Part shown: piece by piece, positions 24,056 to 32,002 of the stretch
Layout: the number at the start of each line of letters is the position of its first letter
Position numbering within the stretch: position 1 is the first letter of the stretch
Assembly: GCA_022072455.1 (NCBI GenBank)
Contig: JAJVHY010000012.1
Span: 1-64,000 of the forward strand
DNA length: 64,000 nt
DNA from: Verrucomicrobiia bacterium
Lineage (GTDB): Bacteria > Verrucomicrobiota > Verrucomicrobiia > Palsa-1439
Reading direction: 5' to 3'
Program-made: the position numbers and the translations under genes
Notes under the pieces: model-generated
What the model was told of the DNA's origin: nothing
What the model saw: the letters and a program-made list of their open reading frames with translations, nothing else
Databases searched by the model: none

Positions 24056-25990
24056 TCAGTTGTCGAGCACGGCGCGGATTTTCTGCGCGAGCGACTGCGG
24101 CGTGTAAGGCTTGTGCAAAAACGCAATGCCGGCCAGCAGTTCTCCATTATGAACGACCGACCGGTCCGGATATCCCGAAGTGAACAAAACCCGCGTCTGC
24201 GGATGCGCCATCCGAAACCAATACGCCAATTCCTTGCCGCCCATCTGCGGCATCACCACGTCCGTAAACAACAGGTCAAAATTCGCCGTGGGATCCGCTT
24301 TCGTCAGTCGCAACGCCTCGTCGCCATCCCGCGCCTCGACCACCGTGTATCCCAGCTCACGCAACACCATGGCCGACAACTCGCGCACGGGCTCCTCGTC
24401 CTCCACCAACAAGACCCGCTCCCGCCCGCCCGGCGGCGCCGCGACGGACACGCTGCGTGGCGTGACGCTCACTTGATCCACGACGCGCGGCAAATACACT
24501 TTGAACGTCGAGCCAAACCCCGGTTCGCTGTACACATGAATGTGCCCGCCGCTTTGTTTGACGATTCCGTAACACGTCGCCAAGCCCAGCCCGGTTCCGT
24601 TCCCCACGCCTTTCGTTGTGAAAAACGGCTCGAACAAATGCTGCCGCACCTCAGCACTAATCCCCGCGCCGGTATCACTGACTCCGAGCATCACATGCTC
24701 ACCCACCCGCGCCTCGGGATGCAGCCGGACATACTCCTCATCCAGCACCACATTCAACGTCTCGATTGTCAATGTCCCGCCGCTCGGCATCGCATCGCGG
24801 GCGTTCACCGCGAGATTCATGATCACCTGCTGAATCTGGCCCGGGTCAGCTTTCACCCGCCAGACACCTGGCGTCGGCTGCCAATCGAGGTGGATCGTCT
24901 CCCCGATCAACCGCCGTAACATCTTGTCCATCTCCGCCACCACTGAATTGAAATCCAACACCTGCGGCTGCAACGCCTGTTTCCGGCTGAACGCCAACAA
25001 TTGCCGGGTGAGCGACGCCGCCCGCTCCGCGGCCTTTTGAATTTCCTGCGCGTCGTCCCGCGTCCGCGCCTCGCCCTCCGTCCGCCGCAAAATCAAATCG
25101 CTATACCCTAAAATCGTCGTCAAGATGTTGTTGAAATCATGCGCCACTCCGCCGGCCAGTCGGCCGATGGCATCCATCTTGTGCGCCTGCGTCAACTGCT
25201 CCTCCAACGCCTTGCGCCCCGAAATATCGAACATCACCCCGTGCAAATAGGGCGTCGCACCGGCCGAATTGCGCATGATCACCGCATGATCGCTGAACCA
25301 CACCACCCGCCCATCCCGCGCCCGCAGCCGGTACTCCGCGACAAATCCCTCCCCCGTTTCTCGGCACTGCGCCTCCGCCGCCAACACCTGCGGCCGGTCA
25401 TCCGGGTGCAACTGCGCCAGCCACGGGCATTGCTCCCCCGTCCACTCCGCCACGCTATACCCGAGTAATGACTCGATTTGTGGGCTGACATACGACCACC
25501 GGCCGCCGCCAAACTCCGCGACATAAGTAATCGCCGGCAACTGTTCCACCAACAGCCGATACTTCATCTCGACCTGCCGCAAATTTTCCTCGGCTTGCCG
25601 GCGCTCCGACACATCGCGGACATGCAACAGCAGCGCCGCCTGCCCCTCGTATTCGAGACAATTCACCCGCAACTCCACCGGGATGCTCCGTCCATCCGCG
25701 TGCAAACTTTCGCCGGCCAACGTCTCGCCCGTCCGCTGCGCCAATTCCGGAAACGCCCGGCGCACCGCTTCCCGTTGCGCGGTCGGCACCAAATCCACGA
25801 CATTTTTCCCAATCAACTCGTGACGTTCCAACCCATGCAACCGGCACGCCGCCGCGTTCGCATCCAGCACCTCGCCGGTCAGCGACTCGACAAAAATCGC
25901 ATCCGGCGAATGCTCAAAGAGCAGCCGGAAGCGCGCTTCGCTTTGCTCAAACGTCCGCACGGACGGACCGATCTTGGGATTCTGCGGCAT
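24056..25990 (-). CDS. Hybrid sensor kinase (PAS-PAS-HisKA-HATPase-REC), cytoplasmic
   Basis: A 644-residue soluble hybrid kinase. Two PAS domains (about residues 12-130 and 135-260, the second with LLGYSVAEW) precede the HisKA box [12 protein letters not shown] with His284, an NtrB-like HATPase (N box [11 protein letters not shown] box [13 protein letters not shown]) and a C-terminal receiver with its Asp in [16 protein letters not shown] 25990 is the start; its first PAS and 36 nt of upstream DNA are duplicated at 28.6-29.0 kb. It lies 79 nt upstream of the membrane hybrid kinase and is probably cotranscribed with it. Confidence 0.95.
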   Translation of the reverse strand: MPQNPKIGPSVRTFEQSEARFRLLFEHSPDAIFVESLTGEVLDANAAACRLHGLERHELIGKNVVDLVPTAQREAVRRAFPELAQRTGETLAGESLHADGRSIPVELRVNCLEYEGQAALLLHVRDVSERRQAEENLRQVEMKYRLLVEQLPAITYVAEFGGGRWSYVSPQIESLLGYSVAEWTGEQCPWLAQLHPDDRPQVLAAEAQCRETGEGFVAEYRLRARDGRVVWFSDHAVIMRNSAGATPYLHGVMFDISGRKALEEQLTQAHKMDAIGRLAGGVAHDFNNILTTILGYSDLILRRTEGEARTRDDAQEIQKAAERAASLTRQLLAFSRKQALQPQVLDFNSVVAEMDKMLRRLIGETIHLDWQPTPGVWRVKADPGQIQQVIMNLAVNARDAMPSGGTLTIETLNVVLDEEYVRLHPEARVGEHVMLGVSDTGAGISAEVRQHLFEPFFTTKGVGNGTGLGLATCYGIVKQSGGHIHVYSEPGFGSTFKVYLPRVVDQVSVTPRSVSVAAPPGGRERVLLVEDEEPVRELSAMVLRELGYTVVEARDGDEALRLTKADPTANFDLLFTDVVMPQMGGKELAYWFRMAHPQTRVLFTSGYPDRSVVHNGELLAGIAFLHKPYTPQSLAQKIRAVLDN

Positions 25991-26026
25991 CAATGGTAGC
26001 CAGACTCTTGCAACTGCCGTGCCACC
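25668..26026. repeat. Direct repeat, copy 1 (kinase PAS region)
   Basis: These 359 bp match 28622-28980 in the same orientation with no indels. By eye there are 16 mismatches, 14 of them packed into a stretch of about 90 bp (copy 1 about 25739-25829). The block covers the first PAS domain and the DNA just upstream of the kinase start. Confidence 0.9.
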
Positions 26027-26086
26027 CCACTGGAGGTCCCACGACCAAATCGCGCATGAGCAAGCCGCAAAGAAGAACACCCTTGG

Positions 26087-26425
26087 TCAGCAACCGGTCA
26101 GCGTGGCCGGCCCGATGACGCTCGCGACCACAATCCCATTCACGCTAACTCCGGCCAAACCCAACTCCCCCGCCGTCCCTTTCGCCTGCTTGGCGTTGTC
26201 CGTCCGCTCCACCACCACAACTTTCGAACTTGGGTTGTTCGTGTTCGCATCACTGGCCGTCACCACAATCATATTCGTCCCCGGCTCCAGCGGCAGCAAA
26301 TACCCAAAAACCTCACCCCGCCGGTTCATCTCAATCGCTGTCCCGCCATTCACGGACGCACTGACGACTGATGACTGTCCACTCACCTTCCCCTGCACCC
26401 ACACTTCCGGCTGGTCCGGGACCAT
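26087..26425 (-). pseudogene. Fragment of an Ig-like/Rhs-type surface protein
   Basis: A 112-residue open frame with a beta-sandwich pattern (VWVQGKVSG, then GEVFGYLLPLEPGTNMIVVTASDANTN), as in the Ig-like repeats of large Rhs/YD or glucodextranase-like secreted proteins. There is no signal peptide and no good ribosome site, and the end (VIGPATLTGC) lacks family character. It is most likely a leftover piece of a larger gene in a scrambled region. Codon use fits the genome, so it may be an old native fragment. Confidence 0.5.
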
Positions 26426-26471
26426 GAGAAATTAAGGTTTCAAAAGTTGCTCTTTTCGTCCAATTTACAGT

Positions 26472-26594
26472 TTACAGAGCTGACCACCTCGATGTACCAC
26501 CTCGATGTAACTTATTCGGTGTACGAGCCTCGCCACGCGCCCACAGCGCCACCATCACGCCGAGGATGCCAACCGTTGACCAGAGAGCGATCAT
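26472..26594 (-). CDS. Tiny single-pass membrane ORF
   Basis: A 40-residue frame starting at ATG 26594, which overlaps the stop of the gene at 26591 (ATGA). Residues 1-19 (MIALWSTVGILGVMVALWA) form a clear membrane helix, followed by a basic tail. The 3' end runs through a direct repeat of ACCACCTCGATGT. Translational coupling and the helix argue for a real peptide; the short length and messy surroundings argue against. No family recognised. Confidence 0.35.
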   Translation of the reverse strand: MIALWSTVGILGVMVALWARGEARTPNKLHRGGTSRWSAL

Positions 26595-27280
26595 GCAAGC
26601 AGCCGATACCGTTGAGTAACCGTCTTGCTCTTGCCCGCCGCCAGCGCCCCGATTTGCGGGAAATGGTGCAGGCAGGACCGCTTGTCGCCCATGTTGCTTG
26701 ATATGTGAGTTGTCGCGCAGCCGTCTATGACGACGCGGCGTGACCCGCTGCGGCGGCGCAGCTCCACGATAGAGCGCGTGAAGCGTTTGCGGGCATACAC
26801 CCACCAGGCCCACGCGGCCACCCAGCCGCCCTTTCGGGATGCCGCCTGATGCCTGTCCCCGCCGAGCCGCGAGAGTGCCGTGGTCTCAGGCATGGCCAGC
26901 ATAATGCGGTTGCCCATTTCGCAGTAGTCGGTCCCGCGCCGCTTGCCGATGTAGTCCGGCGCGTATGTGGTCATCAGGCACGGATGGATTTGCAGTAGGC
27001 CGGTATTGCGCGACACCGTGACGGTGTACTTGACCAGCAGCGTCTCGCCTTCCGGCCACACCTCCATTTGCGTTGTGACGCCCCGTTGAGTGATGCTGCC
27101 ACGGAAGCCGGTCCCCACGTTCTGCAACGTGATGGAGGGGAACATGCCGAGGTCTTTGGTTTTGCCGCCAGTTGTCTCCAGCATGGTCTCGTACAGGGCC
27201 AGCCGAAACTCATTGCGCGAGTCAGCGTTCCAAATCACGCGCAGCTCCGCGCCTTTCTTGCTAGCAATACTCAGCTTCAT
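26591..27280 (-). CDS. Protein of unknown function, beta-rich
   Basis: A 229-residue protein, not recognised. GGAGGA lies 7 nt before the ATG, a strong ribosome site. The first part (LRVIWNADSRNEFRLALYETMLE) and strands such as TQMEVWPEGETLLVKYTVTVSRN suggest a beta-sandwich; the end NMGDKRSCLHHFPQIGALAAGKSKTVTQRYRLL resembles the final strands of secreted sugar-active or DUF-type domains. There is no signal peptide, and base composition is less GC-rich than its neighbours. It lies in a region of fragments and next to a transposase, so it may be foreign. Confidence 0.55.
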   Translation of the reverse strand: MKLSIASKKGAELRVIWNADSRNEFRLALYETMLETTGGKTKDLGMFPSITLQNVGTGFRGSITQRGVTTQMEVWPEGETLLVKYTVTVSRNTGLLQIHPCLMTTYAPDYIGKRRGTDYCEMGNRIMLAMPETTALSRLGGDRHQAASRKGGWVAAWAWWVYARKRFTRSIVELRRRSGSRRVVIDGCATTHISSNMGDKRSCLHHFPQIGALAAGKSKTVTQRYRLLA

Positions 27281-27599
27281 TTCGCGTCCTCCGGCTTATA
27301 ACGACATGGTGTCACGTCTACTCATTATGTAATTCCTTTCGCTCGCGCTCGGTCAACACGGCCAACTCCTTGTCCCGCGTCAGCCGCTAACTCATCCGCC
27401 TCTTCCGCCGCGCAGGGATTCGCGCTCTACAATAGCCTCTCTTCATTTCTACGCAAACGTGTCTTCAAGTTGATGTTGTACGCCGGCGAAGGGTTTCGAC
27501 GGTTTGCCTTTCGCGTCTATGGAACGATGTGCGGTCACGACTATTCAGTGACCTATGTCGTTCCAGCATGGCAACAATTTACGGAGCCGCCGATCACTT
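27281..27599. other. Gene-poor spacer with a gene remnant
   Basis: This 319-bp stretch holds no full gene. On the minus strand, about 27323-27388, a short frame reads TRDKELAVLTERERKELHNE and stops; it looks like the C-terminal end of a lost gene. The rest, up to the transposase element, shows no motif. Confidence 0.4.
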
Positions 27600-28614
27600 G
27601 TAAAGGGGTCAGTCCTTAGTATTGACACAGCCTCATTCCTTTGCCTGTGATAATCGGTCACTGACGTGCGTCCACACGTCCATCTGCAACCGCGCCGCAA
27701 TCCATTTCAAGCTCATCGTGGTTTCCGCCCGCAGCCGCCGCGCGATCTGTACCTTTTGCGCATCCCCCTTGGCCCGCCGCTTCAATTCCGCTTCACTCCA
27801 GCCGCGCCGCTTTAACTCCTCCTGCACCAACCGCTCCCCATGCGCTTCGCTCGTTTCGTGCCGATGGCCGGCCGCATGCTGTTCCCCGACTTGCTCGTGC
27901 GCCCGCGCTAACACCCGCTCGCGAAACTTCACCGCCCCATGCACCCAGCCCCGCCGCAGTTTCTGCCGTTCCGCCCCCGTCTCCGCCGCCCGCCGTTGTT
28001 CCACTGCTGCCGCAAATTGCCGCCGCCCCGCCGCGGTATCGTGAACTCCGTACTCCCCCAATAGCCGCTCCACCTGCAACCACTCCGGTCGCTGCCGCGC
28101 TGACCGCAGATAGGCCGGATAACTACTCCACCGATACTGACTCAACACCTCTTCCGCCGCCAGCAACCGCGCCCGCGCTGGATTCAAATGCACGTAATCA
28201 CACACCGTCCGCAAATAGCCGGGACTCTCCCCATCCACCACGAACGCCTTGTACCGCCCACTGAACAGATGCCCAAACTGCTGATGCCGCCGATTGAACC
28301 GCCCGGTATACGTCCCCAAAAACCATTTCATCCCCACCACCAGATTCGGCTTGGGCGTTTCCACCACCAGATGAAAATGATTCGGCAGCAGACATACCGC
28401 CAACACCTGCCACTGCGTCTTGCGGCACGTTTCGCCGAGCGTCTCCCAAAACCGCTGGCGATCCTGTTCGTCGTGAACAATCGACTCGCGCCGGTCCCCT
28501 CGGTTCATCACATGGTAGATCGCCCCGGCATATTCCACTCGTAACTGTCGCGGCATGCCGCGCACACTACCGACGCGAGGGAACTGTGCCAATACTAAGG
28601 ACTGACCCCCTTAC
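27600..28614. mobile_element. RAYT-type element with 30-nt terminal inverted repeats
   Basis: The left end (27600-27629) and the inverted right end (28585-28614) match at 28 of 30 bases around the core GGGGTCAGTCCTTAGTATT. They enclose only one gene, a REP-associated tyrosine transposase. Just outside the right end is an extra CCCCTTAC copy, then the truncated PAS copy. The left flank is unrelated to the kinase, so the element marks a rearrangement or deletion edge. The ends resemble the GGGGTCAGGTCTT-type ends seen by RAYT genes elsewhere (recalled). Confidence 0.82.
27633..28556 (-). CDS. REP-associated tyrosine transposase (RAYT, Y1/HUH)
   Basis: A 307-residue Y1-type HUH nuclease of the RAYT group. 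It starts MPRQLRVEYAGAIYHVMNRG, a classic opening. PNHFHLVVETP gives the HxH metal site at 60-62, and YVHLNPARARL contains the likely catalytic Tyr121. A long basic helical C-terminus (residues 180-307) with an HTH-like end follows. These enzymes cut and join single-stranded DNA at hairpin REP sequences. ATG 28556 is chosen over the track start 28592. The gene is intact, so the element may still be active; hairpin pairs at 36.7 kb are possible substrates. Confidence 0.92.
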   Translation of the reverse strand: MPRQLRVEYAGAIYHVMNRGDRRESIVHDEQDRQRFWETLGETCRKTQWQVLAVCLLPNHFHLVVETPKPNLVVGMKWFLGTYTGRFNRRHQQFGHLFSGRYKAFVVDGESPGYLRTVCDYVHLNPARARLLAAEEVLSQYRWSSYPAYLRSARQRPEWLQVERLLGEYGVHDTAAGRRQFAAAVEQRRAAETGAERQKLRRGWVHGAVKFRERVLARAHEQVGEQHAAGHRHETSEAHGERLVQEELKRRGWSEAELKRRAKGDAQKVQIARRLRAETTMSLKWIAARLQMDVWTHVSDRLSQAKE

Positions 28615-28944
28615 CCCCTTACGCAACTCCACCGGGATGCTCCGTCCATCCGCGTGCAAACTTTCGCCGGCCAACGTCTCGCCCGTCCGCTGCGCCAGTT
28701 GCGGGAACGACCGGCGCACTTCCGCCCGTTGCGCCGCCGGAACCAAATCCACGACATTTTTCCCGATCAATTCGTGCCGTTCCAACCCATGCAACCGGCA
28801 CGCCGCCGCGTTCGCATCCAGCACCTCGCCGGTCAGCGACTCGACAAAGATCGCATCCGGCGAATGCTCAAAGAGCAGCCGGAAGCGCGCTTCGCTTTGC
28901 TCAAACGTCCGCACGGACGGACCGATTTTGGGATTCTGCGGCAT
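28567..28944 (-). pseudogene. Truncated copy of hybrid-kinase PAS domain
   Basis: The frame starts at ATG 28944, exactly where copy 1 starts (25990), and follows the first PAS domain for about 107 residues before running into the transposase element end and stopping. It lacks the kinase and receiver. Compared with copy 1, the only protein changes are five substitutions inside a 15-residue stretch ([11 protein letters not shown] versus QRAEVRRSFPQ region). It could still make a free PAS peptide, but the truncation by a mobile element makes decay more likely. Confidence 0.8.
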
Positions 28945-28980
28945 CAATGGTAGCCAGACTCTTGCAACTGCCGTGCCACC
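28622..28980. repeat. Direct repeat, copy 2 (kinase PAS region)
   Basis: This is the second copy of 25668-26026. It begins 8 nt after the transposase element and ends 19 nt before the glyQS start codon, supplying the -35 box of the glyQS promoter. Confidence 0.9.
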
Positions 28981-28990
28981 ATGCGATAGT
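28962..28990 (+). promoter_or_regulatory. Putative glyQS promoter
   Basis: TTGCAA (28962-28967), 17 nt, then GATAGT (28985-28990), ending 9 nt before the glyQS ATG. No Shine-Dalgarno follows, so the mRNA would be leaderless or nearly so. Confidence 0.5.
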
Positions 28991-28999
28991 CCGCGCCCT

Positions 29000-30331
29000 A
29001 TGGCAGCTCCAGTTTTGATGGACAAAATCGTCGCCCTCTGCAAACGGCGCGGCTTCATCTTTCAATCCAGCGAAATCTACGGCGGCATCAACGGCTTCTG
29101 GGATTACGGCCCGGCCGGCGCCGAGTTGAAACGCAACATCAAAGACGCCTGGTGGAACGACGTGGTCCGCTCGCGCACCGATGTTGTCGGTATCGACGGC
29201 GCAATCATCTGTCACCCCCGTGTCTGGGAAGCCTCCGGTCACACCACCGCCTTCAGTGATCCGATGGTGGACTGCAAGAAATGCAAGGGGCGTTGGCGAG
29301 CTGACCAGCTACCGGACACAAAATGCCCCGAAGGCGGCCCCCACGATTACACCGAAGCCCGGCAATTCAACCTCATGTTTGAGTCCCATGCCGGCCCAAT
29401 CAAAGATGAGGACAACAAAGTCTATCTCCGCCCCGAAACCGCGCAGATCATTTTCGCCCAATTCAATAACGTCCTCAGCGTTGCGCGCCAAAAAATTCCG
29501 TTCGGCATCGCCCAAATCGGCAAGGCGTTCCGCAACGAAATCAACCCGCGCAACTTCACCTTCCGCAGCCGCGAATTCGAGCAGATGGAACTGGAATTCT
29601 TCATCCAGCCGGGCACTGACGCCGAGTGGCACCAGACCTGGGTCGCCGAACGCCTGAAATGGTATTCCACCATCGGCTTACCGGCGGCGAAACTGTCGTG
29701 CTACACCTACAAGAAAGAGGAGCTCGCCCACTACGCCAGCGCGTGCGTGGACGTGATGTTTGAGTTTCCGTTCGGCGTCCAGGAACTCGAAGGCATCGCC
29801 GCCCGTGGCAACTTCGACCTCAGCCAACACCAGAAGTTCTCCGGCAAGAGCCTCGAATACTTCGATGATGAGACGAAGGCGAAATACATACCGCATGTCG
29901 TCGAACCCAGCGCCGGCGTCGATCGCATTGCGCTCGCGTTGATTTGCTCGGCCTACACCGAGGAAGAAATCGCCCCCGGCGACGTCCGGATCGTGATGAA
30001 GTTCGCCCCGCGCATCGCCCCGGTCAAAGTCGCAGTCTTCCCGTTGTTGCGGAACAAACCGCCGCTGGTCGAAAAAGCCCGGGAAGTCTTCAAACTCCTC
30101 CAACCCCACTTCAACACCGAATGGGACGACCGCGGCAACGTCGGCAAACGCTACCGGTACCAGGACGAACAAGGCACCCCGTGGTGCGTGACCGTGGACT
30201 TCGACACTCTCGGCGAAAAAGGCCCGGAGTTGTTGGATACCGTCACCCTCCGCGACCGGGACACGATGAAACAGGAGCGCGTCAAGATCGCCGACCTGGT
30301 GCCGTTGATCACCGCCAAATTGCGCGGGTAA
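29000..30331 (+). CDS. glyQS: Glycyl-tRNA synthetase, alpha2 type
   Basis: A 443-residue class II synthetase that charges tRNA-Gly. It is the homodimeric alpha2 form, not the alpha2-beta2 form of proteobacteria. Family blocks are GFIFQSSEIYGGINGFWDYGP, WEASGHTTAFSDPM, a Cys-containing DCKKC insert, YLRPETAQIIF (motif 2 region), GIAQIGKAFRNEI, and EPSAGVDRIALAL for motif 3. The C-terminal anticodon-binding domain includes VAVFPLLRNKP. The track ORF begins at 28586 in the antisense of the PAS copy; ATG 29000 matches the family N-terminus and the promoter. Confidence 0.96.
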   Translation: MAAPVLMDKIVALCKRRGFIFQSSEIYGGINGFWDYGPAGAELKRNIKDAWWNDVVRSRTDVVGIDGAIICHPRVWEASGHTTAFSDPMVDCKKCKGRWRADQLPDTKCPEGGPHDYTEARQFNLMFESHAGPIKDEDNKVYLRPETAQIIFAQFNNVLSVARQKIPFGIAQIGKAFRNEINPRNFTFRSREFEQMELEFFIQPGTDAEWHQTWVAERLKWYSTIGLPAAKLSCYTYKKEELAHYASACVDVMFEFPFGVQELEGIAARGNFDLSQHQKFSGKSLEYFDDETKAKYIPHVVEPSAGVDRIALALICSAYTEEEIAPGDVRIVMKFAPRIAPVKVAVFPLLRNKPPLVEKAREVFKLLQPHFNTEWDDRGNVGKRYRYQDEQGTPWCVTVDFDTLGEKGPELLDTVTLRDRDTMKQERVKIADLVPLITAKLRG

Positions 30332-30334
30332 CAC

Positions 30335-31996
30335 TCACCGGACAACCGGCGCAGTCTTCCGCCGCGTCAACATCTCTTTGGCATGCCGGAGAGCGACCGA
30401 CGTGGAATCTTTCCCGCCCAACATCCGCGCAATCTCCTCGACGCGCGCATCCCCGGTCACCGCCGCGATGCCGGTATTCGTCCGTCCGCCCTGCACCGTC
30501 TTGTTCACCACGTAATGACAATCGCCTTGCGCGGCAACTTGCGGAAGATGCGTGATGCAGATCACTTGATGCCCACCGGCCACTGTCCGCAATTTTTCGC
30601 CGATGGCAGTGCCCATCTCACCGCCGACGTTGGCGTCAATCTCGTCAAAGACCAAAACCGTCACCCGGTCATGTTCCGCCAACACGACTTTCGTCGCCAG
30701 CATCACCCGTGACATTTCGCCGCTCGACGCGATCTGCCGCAACGGCCGGGCTGGCTCGCCGACGTTGGGCGCGAAGCTGAACTCGATCTCATCCAGCCCG
30801 CGCGCACCGGGCGCGCCGAGCGGGGTGAGTTGCACACCGAAACTGCCGTGCGCAAACCCCAGATCCTTCAACTCTTTCGTCACCGCCCCGGCCAGTTTCT
30901 TGGCCGCGGCCCGGCGCGCCGTCGTGAGTTCCCGGCCCAACTTCTCGATCTGGCCAGCGGCCTTCGCGATTTCGGCGTCCAGTTTTTCGGCGCGCTCGCC
31001 GCGCGTTTCGAGGTCGTTCAAACGGTGCCGGGCTTTCGCCAGAAACTCCCGAATCTCCGGGATCCCCGCGCCATATTTCCGCTTCAACTTGTGTAGTGTC
31101 GCCAGCCGTTCTTCGAGCCACTGCAACCGTTGCGGGTCGGCGTCAATCTTGCCGGCGAAGGTGCCGACAGTCTGCGCGAGTTCCTGTAATCCCCCGGCGA
31201 TGCCGGCGGCTTCCTTCTTCCACGCTTCCGCTTCCGGCACGATGCCGGCCAGTTCCTGAAGCTGCCGTTGCGCCACCGCCAAGCCCTCGAATGCGGAAGA
31301 TTCGCCGTCGGTCAGCGCGAGTTGAATCGCCGCCGCCAGTTCCAGGATTCGGTTCGCGTTGGCGGCCCGGCTGTGTTCGGCACCGAGTTCTTTTTCGTCG
31401 AGTTTGACCACGTCGGCCTGCTCGATTTCCTTGATCTGAAACTTGAGGAAATCAATCTGCTGCGCGACGTCGGCATCGCCCTCGTTCAACGTCGCCCGCT
31501 GCGCCTGCAAATCCAACCACCGCCGGTAAGCCTCCCGGTACGCCGCGGTTTTCACGGCGCCGTAGGCATCGAGAATCTCCAGTTGAAAGTCGCGGTTCAG
31601 CAGCGATTGATGATCGTGCGGCCCGTGCATGTCCACGAGCAGTTCGCCGATGCGTTTGAGGGTCTGGACCGTGGTGGGCGTGTCGTTGATGAATACCTTG
31701 CCGGTCCCGGCCGTGGTGAATTGCCGGCGCACGATGACCGCGCCGGGTTCGAGGCCGAGTTCTTCGAGCAGCGCGTTCAAACGCTGGGTGGCGAAGACAG
31801 CCTCGACGGCGCATTGGTCGGTGCCGGTGCGGATGAGCGATTTGTCCGCGCGTTCACCCAGCAATAAACTCAGGGCGCCGACGATGACCGATTTGCCGGC
31901 ACCGGTTTCGCCAGTGATGACGTTCAAGCCGTCACCAAATTCAACGCGCACGTCTTCGACGATGGCCAAATTCCGGATGCGGAGGGATTGAAGCAT
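30335..31996 (-). CDS. recN: DNA repair protein RecN
   Basis: A 553-residue SMC-like ATPase acting early in double-strand break repair. It has Walker A GETGAGKS at 28-35, a long coiled-coil middle (residues about 150-370), the ABC signature ASSGEMSR and Walker B VLVFDEIDANVGG, then the ICITHLPQVAAQGD block. It starts 6 nt after the nadE stop, so both share a transcript. It is convergent with glyQS with a 3-nt gap. Confidence 0.96.
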   Translation of the reverse strand: MLQSLRIRNLAIVEDVRVEFGDGLNVITGETGAGKSVIVGALSLLLGERADKSLIRTGTDQCAVEAVFATQRLNALLEELGLEPGAVIVRRQFTTAGTGKVFINDTPTTVQTLKRIGELLVDMHGPHDHQSLLNRDFQLEILDAYGAVKTAAYREAYRRWLDLQAQRATLNEGDADVAQQIDFLKFQIKEIEQADVVKLDEKELGAEHSRAANANRILELAAAIQLALTDGESSAFEGLAVAQRQLQELAGIVPEAEAWKKEAAGIAGGLQELAQTVGTFAGKIDADPQRLQWLEERLATLHKLKRKYGAGIPEIREFLAKARHRLNDLETRGERAEKLDAEIAKAAGQIEKLGRELTTARRAAAKKLAGAVTKELKDLGFAHGSFGVQLTPLGAPGARGLDEIEFSFAPNVGEPARPLRQIASSGEMSRVMLATKVVLAEHDRVTVLVFDEIDANVGGEMGTAIGEKLRTVAGGHQVICITHLPQVAAQGDCHYVVNKTVQGGRTNTGIAAVTGDARVEEIARMLGGKDSTSVALRHAKEMLTRRKTAPVVR

Positions 31997-32002
31997 GAGC
32001 AG

